Shown: positions 9,456-18,526 of the stretch, piece after piece
Layout of the letters: every line of letters begins with the position of its first letter
Numbering within the stretch: position 1 is the stretch's first letter
Assembly: GCA_017467605.1 (NCBI GenBank)
Contig: JAFUSQ010000007.1
Coordinates: 1-64,000 of the forward strand
Direction of reading: 5' to 3'
From: a bacterium
GTDB taxonomy: Bacteria; Cyanobacteriota; Vampirovibrionia; Gastranaerophilales; Gastranaerophilaceae
Length of the DNA stretch: 64,000 bases
Position numbers and translations under genes: made by a program
Notes under the pieces: generated by a model
Told to the model about the DNA's origin: nothing
What the model saw: the letters and a program-made list of their open reading frames with translations, nothing else
Databases searched by the model: none

Positions 9456-11759
9456 TTGGGAAAATTTATAATGTTTGAGTTTCCGTTCGAGTTAGATGAT
9501 TTTCAAAAAGATGCTTGTAATGTAATTGATAATGGCGAAAGTGTCGTTGTTTGCGCCCCGACAGGCGCAGGTAAAACCGTAATTGCTCAGCACGCAATTC
9601 ATAGAGCATTAGAAAACGGTGACAGAATTTTTTATACGACACCGTTGAAAGCACTATCAAATCAAAAGTTTTATGACTTTTCCGAAAAATACGGTTATGA
9701 TAAAGTCGGACTTTTAACAGGTGATACTTCTATAAACAGAGGGGCTCAAATTGTTATTATGACCACCGAAGTTTTTCGTAATATGTTGTATGGAACAAAC
9801 TTTGGTGCTGTTGCAGACAATTTAAAAGGTGTGAAATATGTAGTCTTAGATGAAGTTCATTATATGAATGATGAGCAGCGCGGAACTGTTTGGGAAGAAA
9901 GTATAATTTATTGCCCGACAAATATTCAAATAATTGCGCTTTCGGCAACAGTTGCAAATTGTCAGGAATTAACTGATTGGATAAATACTGTTCATTCTAA
10001 AACAACTCTTGTTAATACAGATTTTAGACCTGTACCTTTAAGATTTTATTATTTCGACAGTTCTCAACCTTTCAAATTATTGCCTTTGCTGACGCCGGAA
10101 GGAAGATTAAACAAAAAAATTAATCCGGAAAAACCTCAATGGGCAAAAGGCAAAGATAAGCGTAAAAAAACTTATGTAAAACAAATAGTTTCAAATTTGG
10201 CAGAAAATGATATGCTTCCTGCAATATATTTCACTTTTTCCCGCAAAAAATGTGATGAACAAATGGAAAAATGTTCAGGACTAGCCTTAAATACAAAGGC
10301 TGAGCAGGAACAAATAAAAGCTTTTATTGAAGAATATATTGCCGAAAACCCTCATTTATACGGTAATAAACATATTGAATATTTAATTCAGGGTGTAGCA
10401 TCTCATCATGCAGGGCTTTTGCCGGCATGGAAGAATTTGGTGGAAAAACTTTTCCAAAAAGGACTTATAAAAGTTGTATTTGCAACTGAAACCCTTGCTG
10501 CAGGTATAAATATGCCTGCTCGCTCGACCGTAATAAGTTCAACAAGCAAAAGAACCGATACAGGACACAGAATGCTTACGGCTAACGAATTTTTACAAAT
10601 GTCGGGCCGCGCGGGGCGCAGAGGAATGGACGAAGTTGGATATGTAACAATTGTCGGAACTTCTTTTCAATCGCCCGAAGAAGTTGCAGAACTTGTATTA
10701 AGCCAGTCAAATCCTTTAGAAAGCAGATTCTCTCCAAGTTACTCTATGGTATTAAACTTGCTCCAAAGATTTTCGCTTGAAGAAGCCAAAGAGTTAATAT
10801 TGAAAAGTTTCGGATATTATTCTTCCGATTATCGTTTAACTCCGATTTTACAACAAATTGAAGAATTTGACAGAAATTTGGAATTAAGAAAATTCATTTG
10901 TCCGTACAAGCTTACTGATGAGGATTTGAAAGAATTCGATAAAGCAAGATTTATTTATGTCCAAAACAGGCAAACTTATAAAAAGATTTTAAGACAAGAA
11001 AAAAATAAAAAACGTGATTTATCTCCTGAAGTTATTGCTTTTGGAGAGAAGAACAAGGAAGAATTACGTTATATGCAGTCTTTCAAATGTAATCAGTGTA
11101 ATAAATATAAAAAGCATTCCAAAGATTTGGAAGTAACTCAAAGACTTTTATCTAAAAAGAAAAAACTGGAAAAAGAGATTGAAAAACAAAAAGATATTTA
11201 TTGGAATAAATTTTTAGCTCATAGGGCGGTATTAGAAGAGTACGGATACTTAACAAATGATTATCCGACAGAAAAAGGCAAAACAACTTCTCAAATTCGT
11301 TCTGAAAATGAACTTTATTTGGCTGAAATTATATTTTCCGGAATTTTAGAAAATCTTACACCGGCTCAACTTGCGGGTGTGGTTTGTGCAATTACAACAG
11401 AAGATTTAAGATCTGATATACCATATATTCCGTTTTCTGAACCTGTACGAAAAACACTAAATCTAGTTAGAAATATTAAAAAGAAATTGTACAAAGCTCA
11501 AATTCGTCATGATATCGAAGCTCCTCTATATATAAACCCGTATTTCAGCTCACTTATTGAACTTTGGGTAGAAGGTGCAGAATGGGAAACTGTATCTCAG
11601 CAATTAGATATGGGAGAAGGCGATATCGTAAGAACTTTCAAACGAGTTGTTGATGTATTAAGGCAATTAACAACTATTGATAATGTTCCTGAAGCTCTTG
11701 TTTTTACTGCGCGTGAAACAATTTCCAAAATTCTCCGAGCTCCTGTTGATGTTGATTAG
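9456..11759 (+). CDS. Ski2/Mtr4-like DEAD/DEAH-box RNA helicase
   Basis: A 767-residue superfamily 2 helicase, probably acting in RNA turnover. Motif I is APTGAGKT, motif Ia TTPLKALSNQK, motif II DEVH, motif III SAT, followed by the helicase C domain with ASHHAGLLP, FATETLAAGINMPA and QMSGRAGRRG, all features of the Ski2/Mtr4 group; the C-terminal DSHCT-like part follows. Between them sits a Lys-rich stretch with CNQCNKY. Similar long helicases are common in cyanobacteria. The TTG start has AGGA six nt upstream; an ATG five codons later (9471) has only GGG at ten nt, so TTG is preferred but not certain. TATAAT lies at 9433-9438. The stop codon overlaps a GGGGTAAAT motif. Confidence 0.9.
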   Translation: MGKFIMFEFPFELDDFQKDACNVIDNGESVVVCAPTGAGKTVIAQHAIHRALENGDRIFYTTPLKALSNQKFYDFSEKYGYDKVGLLTGDTSINRGAQIVIMTTEVFRNMLYGTNFGAVADNLKGVKYVVLDEVHYMNDEQRGTVWEESIIYCPTNIQIIALSATVANCQELTDWINTVHSKTTLVNTDFRPVPLRFYYFDSSQPFKLLPLLTPEGRLNKKINPEKPQWAKGKDKRKKTYVKQIVSNLAENDMLPAIYFTFSRKKCDEQMEKCSGLALNTKAEQEQIKAFIEEYIAENPHLYGNKHIEYLIQGVASHHAGLLPAWKNLVEKLFQKGLIKVVFATETLAAGINMPARSTVISSTSKRTDTGHRMLTANEFLQMSGRAGRRGMDEVGYVTIVGTSFQSPEEVAELVLSQSNPLESRFSPSYSMVLNLLQRFSLEEAKELILKSFGYYSSDYRLTPILQQIEEFDRNLELRKFICPYKLTDEDLKEFDKARFIYVQNRQTYKKILRQEKNKKRDLSPEVIAFGEKNKEELRYMQSFKCNQCNKYKKHSKDLEVTQRLLSKKKKLEKEIEKQKDIYWNKFLAHRAVLEEYGYLTNDYPTEKGKTTSQIRSENELYLAEIIFSGILENLTPAQLAGVVCAITTEDLRSDIPYIPFSEPVRKTLNLVRNIKKKLYKAQIRHDIEAPLYINPYFSSLIELWVEGAEWETVSQQLDMGEGDIVRTFKRVVDVLRQLTTIDNVPEALVFTARETISKILRAPVDVD

Positions 11760-11993
11760 GGGTAAATATAAAATCGTCATTGCTTAAAAAAGGTAACTTT
11801 TCATTGATTGAGCGACAGGAGATTCCACAGTGCAAATTTTCGTGTCATTCACAACGACAAAATATTTCTTGTCAAACGGAAAAGCGAAGCCCGTGGAATC
11901 TAAGAAATATTTTGCCTCGTAAAATCTCGGAAATTTACACCTCTGAATGACATGATTTTATTATGTTTTGCAATGAAAAAGTTTACCATACCC
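11760..11993. repeat. Degenerate repeat remnants between helicase and P2
   Basis: No gene seen. The stretch contains cgtcattgc..gagcgacaggagattcc, cgtgtcattcacaacgac, ccgtggaatctaagaaat and cctctgaatgacat, which look like decayed members of the GTCATTGCGAG and GTCATTCAGAG repeat families found elsewhere in the window. Confidence 0.5.
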
Positions 11994-12833
11994 CTATTTT
12001 GCCGTATTGAGAACATATTTAGCTGCGTTTGTTGCCGGAGTAACTGTAGAGTCATAAAATAGTACAGGAAAAACATCAGTTATATCTTTATTTTTAATGA
12101 TACAAGGTTCTTCTAAATCTTTAGATGTTGTTCCTGTAGTACATTTGATTTCTGTATTGGGTAAGCTTGGTCCGTTCACATCTATATAGCCTACGCAATA
12201 ATCATAATTTGGAAACAAATCTACATCAACGATAGCATCTCTTAGACTGCTGCCTGTAGAAAGTTGGCAATCCCCCTTTGAAGTACCTCCAGGGAACATT
12301 AATGTTATTCCGTCATTAAGAGAGTAAATGAGCGTTGCATCTATTATAGGAGAGTCATATATATTATTATTGTAAGGTTTTATTTGATAATAATTATCGG
12401 CTTTATCATCAGATTGCAAATTTGAAGCTTTTTCGCTTACTATAATATAATATGGATTGAATGTTGTACCTTTTAGATTTCCGTTTACAATTGCGCAATA
12501 GTTAAAATCATTTTCGGGATTGTCATTTGCATTGCACTGCAATGTCGAATGTACTTCGGCAAAATCCCAACCATATTGAGCGTTATTCATTCTGACTGCT
12601 TGATTTAATGTTGAAACTGTCTTTTTAAAGCCTGTAGAAAATTGTTTGCTTCGTATGTTTGCAATCAATGTCGGAATTGTTAATGCTGCAACAACTCCAA
12701 TTACACCTAAAGTAATTAGTACTTCTGCAAGTGTAAACCCTGCGGAGTGCATTAATCGTTGCGTCTTACCAAAGTTAGTAGCAAAATGCCCCGTAAGGCG
12801 AGTACCTTCTGCTAATGTAAATACCTTATTCAT
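11994..12833 (-). CDS. Prepilin-type pseudopilin P2 with duplicated FTLAE motif
   Basis: A 279-residue pseudopilin. The leader is odd: it starts MNKVFTLAEGTRLTG, runs through NFGKTQRLMHSAG, then restarts as FTLAEVLITLGVIG, so the mature-start motif FTLAE occurs twice, 28 residues apart. The second copy (G32/F33) is followed by the hydrophobic helix and should be the real cleavage site. The NFGKTxRLxxSAG segment is shared with P4. Downstream are the family motifs LNDG and YIDVNGPSLPN and four C-terminal cysteines. AAAGGA precedes the ATG with an 8-nt gap. R2 is divergent. The promoter is a perfect consensus. Confidence 0.92.
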   Translation of the reverse strand: MNKVFTLAEGTRLTGHFATNFGKTQRLMHSAGFTLAEVLITLGVIGVVAALTIPTLIANIRSKQFSTGFKKTVSTLNQAVRMNNAQYGWDFAEVHSTLQCNANDNPENDFNYCAIVNGNLKGTTFNPYYIIVSEKASNLQSDDKADNYYQIKPYNNNIYDSPIIDATLIYSLNDGITLMFPGGTSKGDCQLSTGSSLRDAIVDVDLFPNYDYCVGYIDVNGPSLPNTEIKCTTGTTSKDLEEPCIIKNKDITDVFPVLFYDSTVTPATNAAKYVLNTAK

Positions 12834-13038
12834 GAATTATTCCTTTCTTATATTACCTTATTATATATTATTATATCTAATTAGATAATAAATGTCAAGA
12901 TAAGATAATTATTTGCCGACAAATCGCCAATATAGGCTACAATTAAGTTATATAAAGTATTCTTATCTTCTTAGAGATATATGTATCAATTAGGATAATT
13001 AATATCTAATCAAGGAAAGAATAATATATAATTTTGGT
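12834..13038. promoter_or_regulatory. Divergent P2/R2 control region, consensus promoter with palindrome
   Basis: Minus strand: TTGACA (12893-12898), 17 bp, TATAAT (12870-12875), a full consensus promoter for P2. A perfect 14-bp palindrome TATCTAATTAGATA (12874-12887) fills the spacer and overlaps the -10. Related half sites ATTAGGATA (12989-12997) and TATCTAAT (13003-13010) lie at the R2 promoter, whose -10 TATAAT (13027-13032) ends 6 nt before the R2 ATG. The same half-site at both promoters suggests R2 binds both. Confidence 0.75.
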
Positions 13039-13239
13039 ATGATTAAACTAAACCTTAGAGAAATCATGTGGGCACGAAATGTTAGTGGTGTTCAACTTCA
13101 TGAGGCTACAGGAGTAAGTCAGGCAAAGATTTCCGAAATGATTCGCGGTAAGCGCACAAATGTTACTCTTGATACAATTGAGCGTATTTGTTTATTTTTG
13201 GATTGTACTATTGATGAATTAGTTGAAATTCGTAAATAG
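13039..13239 (+). CDS. Small XRE/Cro HTH regulator R2 divergent from P2
   Basis: A 66-residue single-domain Cro/C1-type protein. The helix-turn-helix is GVQLHEATGVSQAKISEMIRGKR, followed by TLDTIERICLFLDCTIDELV, the usual end of a minimal XRE domain. No partner or sensor domain is present. Probably leaderless: TATAAT ends 6 nt before the ATG and no ribosome site fits. The function as P2 repressor or switch is inferred from the shared half-sites upstream. Confidence 0.88.
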   Translation: MIKLNLREIMWARNVSGVQLHEATGVSQAKISEMIRGKRTNVTLDTIERICLFLDCTIDELVEIRK

Positions 13240-13297
13240 TGTACATTTACCACTATTTAGTTTTGTAAAATTATTACGATTATTCGCTTGTAGACCA

Positions 13298-13434
13298 TTG
13301 AGAAATATGTTAAAATATGTTACAATGATAGTAGGAACACCCTATTTGCCCTCATAGGCTTCTGATGAGTGTTATTCCCCACCCCACTCTAAAAACAAAA
13401 AGGTATCCGGTTACTTTTAACTATAGGTGACATT
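13298..13434 (+). promoter_or_regulatory. Promoter and structured 5' leader of glycosidase gene
   Basis: TTGAGA (13298-13303), 17 bp, TACAAT (13321-13326). The roughly 100-nt leader can fold: GGAACAC pairs with GTGTTATTCC, and inside it CTCAT with ATGAG, over about 13334-13380. A ribosome site AGGTGA lies shortly before ATG 13435. No known riboswitch class was recognised. Confidence 0.5.
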
Positions 13435-14694
13435 ATGGATACACTTATTGAACGAAAAGAGTTTATTGTACCAATCAGAACTTGCGAGTTTCTGTTTACT
13501 GTTTCGCTTTTTACTGTGTTAACTCTGAGCGGTGTAATTTTTCAACCTGCAACATTAGCGGGAGATTTGATAGCTGATAATTCTGTTAAAGTTCCTACTC
13601 TTATTGATGTAACTTCAAATATAATTCAGGACTTAGATCCACAGATAAGGAAAGAAAAATTTGATAATAGGATAAGTGCGAAATACAAAGGTGCTTATAT
13701 TTCAAATGTTGCTGATGGTGTAAAACATATTAGAATGACAAAATATTATGCCGGCAAACCTGTGAGATTAAATATTGTTGAGGTTAACAGTAAAGTTGCA
13801 CAGGATTATGAGGTTAAACCTGCAATTGCATCTGATACTTTACCTCATAAAAGAACTGTAAGAGCGATTGCGCAGAATACAAATTCAATTGTTGCCATAA
13901 ATGGTGGATTTTTCAAACCTCAAACGGGAGTTCCTTTGGGTACTTTGATGATTGACCAAAAAATTTATACGGGACCAATTTATGACAGGGTTGCAATGGG
14001 AATTTTTGAAGATGGTTATGATGTGGGCAGAGTTCAATTAAACGCATCAATTTCAGGTAACGGACACAGTATTAAAATCGATAATATAAATCAGCCAAGA
14101 ATGTTATCCTCATATATTTTAGCTTATACAAGGGATTGGGGAAGCGTTGCGCCTGCTTCACCTCAGTATGGTGTCCAACTTCAGGTGGTTGGAAATAAAA
14201 TCGTAAAAGCTTCCGCCAATCCCCTTTCCATTCCTGAAAACGGCTATGTTATAGTCGGTCCGAAATCACAATTGTCAAAATTATTTGGTGCAAAAACTGT
14301 AGATATAAGTATAAGTACAAATCCTAAATGGACAAATGTCAAACATATAATAAGCGGCGGACCGTACTTGGTTCGAGACGGTGAAGTTTTTGTTGATATG
14401 ACAGCTCAAAAGCTTCAAGCAATAGGCGGCCGCAATCCTCGCACTGCAATAGGCTATACAAAAGATAATGATTTGATATTGATTACTGCAGACGGCAGAG
14501 AAGGCAGTTCAATCGGGCTTACGCTTGTAGAGTTAGCTAATCTTATGAAATCATTAGGGTGCGTTAATGCAATAAATTTGGACGGCGGAGGTTCTACCGT
14601 TATGTATGTAAAAGGGCAAATTGTAAATCGACCTTCACAACCGGGTGGTATTGCACTTTCAAATGCTCTTGTTATTGCTAAATTAAGTTATTAA
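13435..14694 (+). CDS. Phosphodiester glycosidase (NAGPA domain), exported
   Basis: A 419-residue protein with an N-terminal hydrophobic signal or anchor (about residues 18-42), then a phosphodiester glycosidase domain of the NAGPA type (GlcNAc-1-phosphodiester alpha-N-acetylglucosaminidase-like; also called DUF2233). Motifs visible are VAINGGFF, then RNPRTAIGYTKDNDLILITADGR and the C-terminal NLDGGGSTVMYV, followed by RPSQPGGIALSNAL. Bacterial members act outside the cytoplasm on phosphodiester-linked sugars of cell surface polymers. It stands alone between R2 and a repeat-rich region, with its own promoter. Confidence 0.88.
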   Translation: MDTLIERKEFIVPIRTCEFLFTVSLFTVLTLSGVIFQPATLAGDLIADNSVKVPTLIDVTSNIIQDLDPQIRKEKFDNRISAKYKGAYISNVADGVKHIRMTKYYAGKPVRLNIVEVNSKVAQDYEVKPAIASDTLPHKRTVRAIAQNTNSIVAINGGFFKPQTGVPLGTLMIDQKIYTGPIYDRVAMGIFEDGYDVGRVQLNASISGNGHSIKIDNINQPRMLSSYILAYTRDWGSVAPASPQYGVQLQVVGNKIVKASANPLSIPENGYVIVGPKSQLSKLFGAKTVDISISTNPKWTNVKHIISGGPYLVRDGEVFVDMTAQKLQAIGGRNPRTAIGYTKDNDLILITADGREGSSIGLTLVELANLMKSLGCVNAINLDGGGSTVMYVKGQIVNRPSQPGGIALSNALVIAKLSY

Positions 14695-15213
14695 GTTAAT
14701 ATTGTCTAAGAATTTAACGTAATGTCATTTAGAGCGAACGCAAGTGAGCGAAGAATCACAATATAGTTCAAAGTCCGTTAAGACCGTTAAGTCGGCAAGT
14801 CCGTTACAATTTATTAATCTGTGCTTTGCACCGTATTAGATTTAACACTCTTATCAGTCTTATTACTTACTTTCCATTTCCCTGCGGGATAATTCTCCTT
14901 TGGCACTTCGTGCCACCTCCCCCATTTGGGAGGAAGATTATACTCCCTCGCCCCTCGTGGGAGAGGGTGCCTGTAAGGCGGGTGAGGGGGCAAGACCCGC
15001 GGACTCGTTATTGCGCGGGAGGAACGACCGAAGCAATCCAGTCTGTTTCCCCTTACGGGTTGAGACCCCTCCTTGAATTTCTAACACTCGTAAACTCGTG
15101 TTGAAATTCTTCCCTCCCCGGTTGGGGAGGGTAAGGGTGGGGTGTATACGCCCCTATGGGGGAGAACAATAGTAATGTAGGTCGGCATTGCTATGCCGAC
15201 GGTAAATTTACCC
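14695..15213. repeat. Repeat-rich intergenic block, left arm of inverted duplication
   Basis: No credible gene. In order: a GTCATTTAGAG..GAAGAATCACAATATAG element (14706-14791); tandem gaccgttaag units; GC-rich inverted elements of the cctcgcccc..gggagaggg family (14940-15000); a gttattgcgcggg..gaagcaatcc element (15005-15043); a ccctccccggttggggaggg element near 15114-15131; and a hairpin GTCGGCAT/ATGCCGAC (15181-15200). The same elements recur in reverse order at 26671-27050 behind P5. A 92-codon open frame across this block is composed only of repeats. Confidence 0.8.
15181..15200 (-). terminator. Hairpin after P3
   Basis: GTCGGCAT, TGCT loop, ATGCCGAC: 8-bp perfect GC-rich stem directly downstream of P3. 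The identical hairpin follows P5 at 26684-26703. There is no T-run, so it may be part of a repeat. Confidence 0.5.
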
Positions 15214-16020
15214 CTATTTTGCAGTATTCAAAAGATATTTGCCTGCGTTTGTGGCAGGTTCTACAACTCCATCGTGGAATACTACAGGAATTATATCGCC
15301 GATATTTTTGTTACTAACAACGCATGGATTTTGCGGGTCTAATGCTGCAGTACCGTCTGCACAGGTTACTTCTTTGTTTGGTAATGATGTTCCATTCACA
15401 TCAATAAATCCGATACATTGTTTTAAGCCCGCTTGAGCGGGACCATGTGAGCTGGCGGCAGTATATTCTTTTGATAATATATCATTATTTAGAACGCTGC
15501 CGGGTTCTAATGTGCAGTTCATGAAATATACTGGGGAAAACCCCAACATAACTCCATCTGACAAGCTAAATAGTCTATCTGAACCTAAATTTACTGCGCT
15601 AAATCCGGAAACAATAGTAGGTGTTTTATAAGTTGAAACCCTATCTATAACATCTTGAGATGATGCTCCTTTAAGTGTTCCCATCAGTAATGCGCATATA
15701 GAGTGTGTTTTTTCAGGATTAATGCTATCACCATTTGTTAACTGTCCTGAGCCAGTACAACCTGAAGTAGTATCAATTCCGCCAAAGTCCCAATCATATT
15801 GCGCTTGAGCCATTTTGCCTGCTTGGTTGAGGGTAGAAAGAGTTTTTTTGAATTGGCTTCTGACTCTTTGGCCTTGTACGTTCGCAATTAGCGTAGGTAT
15901 TGTCATTGCCGCAACAACACCAATAATTCCCAATGTAATCAACACTTCCGCGAGTGTAAACCCATCATTTTTCTTCAATTCAATCATTTTTTTACGTAAA
16001 AATTTGTAGTATGTTTTCAT
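15214..16020 (-). CDS. Prepilin-type pseudopilin P3 (paralogue of P5)
   Basis: A pseudopilin of 268 residues from ATG 16020: leader MKTYYKFLRKKMIELKKNDG, cleavage G20/F21, then FTLAEVLITLGIIG. The start is chosen because GAGGTG lies six nt upstream and because P5 begins the same way; an ATG at 16092 would run through the operator region. The N-terminal 75 residues and C-terminal 70 residues are nearly identical to P5 while the middle (about residues 76-195) is unrelated. It contains FIDVNGTSLPNKEVTC and ends in NAGKYLLNTAK. R3 is divergent. Confidence 0.93.
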   Translation of the reverse strand: MKTYYKFLRKKMIELKKNDGFTLAEVLITLGIIGVVAAMTIPTLIANVQGQRVRSQFKKTLSTLNQAGKMAQAQYDWDFGGIDTTSGCTGSGQLTNGDSINPEKTHSICALLMGTLKGASSQDVIDRVSTYKTPTIVSGFSAVNLGSDRLFSLSDGVMLGFSPVYFMNCTLEPGSVLNNDILSKEYTAASSHGPAQAGLKQCIGFIDVNGTSLPNKEVTCADGTAALDPQNPCVVSNKNIGDIIPVVFHDGVVEPATNAGKYLLNTAK

Positions 16021-16159
16021 GTTCATCACCTCTATTTTATTATTGATTGATTTTCGCGAAAAATCAACATGGCTATAATCCTTTTGTAACATGTATTTAC
16101 AATATATTTTGTTGAATGTATTCGACTGAAAAATGATGATTAAATCATAGAATTAAAAA
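16021..16159. promoter_or_regulatory. Divergent P3/R3 control region
   Basis: Minus strand: TTGTAA, 18 bp, TTATAG is the best promoter for P3. A perfect inverted repeat TTGTAA (16084-16089) / TTACAA (16097-16102) with a 7-bp spacer covers the -35. A 12-bp palindrome TTTTCGCGAAAA (16051-16062), with TTGATT/AATCAA flanks, lies in the P3 leader. For R3, TAGAAT (16148-16153) ends 6 nt before the ATG. Confidence 0.6.
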
Positions 16160-16369
16160 ATGGGACTTAAAAAGATACAGAACGAATTAGGCAGAAGATT
16201 AAGGAATCTTAGACTTGATAAAAATCTTACGCAAGAGGAATTGGCTTTTGAAGTTAAAATTTCCAGAGATCATCTTTCAAATATTGAAAATGGAAAGCAC
16301 CCCATAAATCTTAAAAATCTTTATAAATTGGCAAATTATTTTGATGTCGATATAAAATATTTTTTTTAA
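16160..16369 (+). CDS. Small XRE HTH regulator R3 divergent from P3
   Basis: A 69-residue single-domain XRE protein: LGRRLRNLRLDKNLTQEELAFEVKISRDHLSNIENGKH covers helices 1-4, ending LYKLANYFDVDIKYFF. No effector domain. There is no ribosome site; a TAGAAT box 6 nt before the ATG points to a leaderless mRNA. It is not homologous in detail to R5, although the adjacent pilins P3 and P5 are near-identical. A strong hairpin terminator follows the stop. Confidence 0.87.
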   Translation: MGLKKIQNELGRRLRNLRLDKNLTQEELAFEVKISRDHLSNIENGKHPINLKNLYKLANYFDVDIKYFF

Positions 16370-16371
16370 TA

Positions 16372-16399
16372 AAAAAGAGTTCCGTTTGGAACTCTTTTT
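16372..16399 (+). terminator. R3 terminator
   Basis: AAAAAGAGTTCC, GTTT loop, GGAACTCTTTTT: 12-bp perfect stem with T-run, directly after the R3 stop codon. Confidence 0.88.
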
Positions 16400-16413
16400 A
16401 TAATTAGATTTTA

Positions 16414-16488
16414 TTACCCTCTCCCGCCTGAGTAATGTTCGTTTTACTCACAAACTCAGGCTCCCTCTCCCTCAAGGGGCGAGGGAAA
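16414..16488. repeat. GC-rich ccctctccc..gagggg inverted repeat element
   Basis: taccctctcccgcctgag..ctcaggctccctctccctc..ggggcgaggg: a compound of GC-rich inverted repeats of the same family as those at 14940, 19441-19720, 26700-26860 and 55480-55620. It lies at the 3' end of nrdJ. Confidence 0.7.
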
Positions 16489-16495
16489 TAAAAGG

Positions 16496-18514
16496 CTATG
16501 AACAACCTGAGTAACCGCAATTCAAACAGATGAAGCAGCCTTCAGCCATTTCAATTGTGTTACCGCATTCAGGACAAGTGATTTTTTTAACTTCTCCTGT
16601 AGGGTTGTATTCTTCTGTCTCAATCTTCTCTTCAACGGCAGGCTTTGAATCAACTGCTTTCATTTCAACTGTTTTTTCTTTTTTCTTGTCGTCCAAATTC
16701 ATTGGCTGGAACTGACGAGAATTGTTTCTGTAAACAGTTATACCTTTCAAGTTATTTTTATAAGCTAGAATATAAGCTTCTTTAATATCTTCATGAGTAG
16801 CAGATTCTACAAAGTTTACTGTTTTTGATACAGCGTTATCAGTGTGAAGCTGGAATGCAGCTTGCATTTTAACGTGCCAGTATGGTGAAACGTCGTGTGC
16901 AGTCGCAAATATTTGTTTAACTTCATCAGATACACCGTTAACATGAGCAATTGTACCTTCTGATGCAATTTGAGACATCATTTCTTCTGAATAAAGATTA
17001 TGAGAAATCATATAATCTTTGAATATTGGGTTAACTTCAAGCATTTCTGTTCCGTCCATAATTAATCTTGAGAAAACTAACCCGAATAATGGTTCAACAC
17101 CGCCTGAAGCTGATGCAATCATTGAAATTGTACCTGTTGGTGCAATACAAGTTGTTGTTGCGTTTCTAAGTCCAAATTCTTTTATTCCTGCATCAATTTC
17201 AGCCCATTTATCATCTGTTATTTTACCTGCAGATTTTCCTTTATATTTGTTAAATAAATAATTGTCAGAATCATAAATGCTTCCTTTGAAGTTAGCAAAA
17301 CTTCCTCTTTCTTTTGCCAGTTCAATTGATTCTGTTTTTGAAATGTAATCAATGAATTCCATAACTTGACCTGCAAGTTTTGTACCTTCTTCGCTATTGT
17401 ATGAAATGCCCATTTTCATAAGCATATCAGCCCAGCCCATTACACCTAAACCTATTTTACGGTTATTTTGAACCATTTCAGAAATTTGAGGAAGCGGATA
17501 ATTATTTACCACGATTACGTTATCCAAAAATCTCATAGCTGTTCTTGTTGTTTCTTCAAGTAAATCCCAATCAACTTCCCAGCCATTTGCTGATTCTTTC
17601 ATCATCAAACCTAAATTGATAGAGCCTAAATTACAAGCTTCGTACGGTAACAATGGAACTTCTCCGCAAGGATTTGTTGATTCAATTGCTCCGATTTGAG
17701 GTGTTGGGTTGTCATAGTTCATTTTGTCAATGAATACAATACCGGGTTCGCCGTTTCTCCAAGCACCGTCAACAATTAGGTCAAATACTTCTTTAGCATT
17801 CATTCTGCCTACAACTTCTTTGTTTTGCGGATTAACCAAATCGTAATCAGTACCGTTAAGGTAAGCTTCCATAAACTTGTCGGTAATTGCTACCGAAATG
17901 TTAAAGTTATTTAATCTGTTATTATCAGATTTGCAGTTGATGAATTCAATAATATCAGGGTGATCAACTCTTAATATGCCCATATTAGCACCGCGTCTTG
18001 TACCACCTTGTTTTACGGCTTCTGTTGCAGCGTTAAATACTTCCATAAAAGATACCGGACCGGACGAAACCCCCATAGTTGAGCGTACAACACTGTTTTT
18101 AGGTCTTAATCTTGAAAAAGAAAAACCTGTTCCGCCGCCTGATTTATGAATTAATGCTGTATTTTTAACTGTTTCAAAAATTCCTTCCAAACTATCTTCA
18201 ACAGGCAAAACAAAACAAGCTGCAAGTTGTCCTAATTCTCTGCCTGCATTCATTAAAGTTGGAGAGTTTGGCATAAAGTAGCGATTAGTAATCGCTCTAT
18301 AAAATCTGTCTGATAGTTTTTTAACTTCTTGTTCAGATTTGCCGAATTTCAAATCTCCTGAAGCGATTGTATCAGCAACCCTGCGGAACATATCAGCAGG
18401 AGTTTCAATACAATTTCCGTTTTTATCTCTTTTTAAATATCTCTTTTCTAAAACTTTAACGGCATTATCCGATAATTTTAGAGTTTCTTCTACGCATACA
18501 CTGCTATCTGACAC
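16496..18514 (-). CDS. nrdJ: Adenosylcobalamin-dependent ribonucleotide reductase, class II
   Basis: A class II ribonucleoside-diphosphate reductase of about 672 residues: reduces ribonucleotides to deoxyribonucleotides with a B12-generated thiyl radical, oxygen-independently. The N-terminal ATP-cone-like part is short; the barrel carries SPTLMNAGR, HKSGGGTGFSFSRLR and the active-site NPCGEVPLLPYEACNLGSINL. The C-terminus ends in a zinc-ribbon-like CPECG..CFICLNCGYSGC, common in NrdJ. Start: GGAGG five nt before a GTG at 18514 fits best; the upstream ATG at 18526 overlaps that ribosome site and has none of its own. A promoter TTGCTT, 18 bp, TACAAT lies near 18600. Confidence 0.93.
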   Translation of the reverse strand: MSDSSVCVEETLKLSDNAVKVLEKRYLKRDKNGNCIETPADMFRRVADTIASGDLKFGKSEQEVKKLSDRFYRAITNRYFMPNSPTLMNAGRELGQLAACFVLPVEDSLEGIFETVKNTALIHKSGGGTGFSFSRLRPKNSVVRSTMGVSSGPVSFMEVFNAATEAVKQGGTRRGANMGILRVDHPDIIEFINCKSDNNRLNNFNISVAITDKFMEAYLNGTDYDLVNPQNKEVVGRMNAKEVFDLIVDGAWRNGEPGIVFIDKMNYDNPTPQIGAIESTNPCGEVPLLPYEACNLGSINLGLMMKESANGWEVDWDLLEETTRTAMRFLDNVIVVNNYPLPQISEMVQNNRKIGLGVMGWADMLMKMGISYNSEEGTKLAGQVMEFIDYISKTESIELAKERGSFANFKGSIYDSDNYLFNKYKGKSAGKITDDKWAEIDAGIKEFGLRNATTTCIAPTGTISMIASASGGVEPLFGLVFSRLIMDGTEMLEVNPIFKDYMISHNLYSEEMMSQIASEGTIAHVNGVSDEVKQIFATAHDVSPYWHVKMQAAFQLHTDNAVSKTVNFVESATHEDIKEAYILAYKNNLKGITVYRNNSRQFQPMNLDDKKKEKTVEMKAVDSKPAVEEKIETEEYNPTGEVKKITCPECGNTIEMAEGCFICLNCGYSGCS

Positions 18515-18526
18515 ATTAACCTCCAT

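Noticed and set aside
14826-15104. Open frame of 92 codons in the intergenic block
   Set aside because: It consists of GC-rich interspersed repeats, lacks a ribosome site, and is Pro/Arg-rich without domain features.
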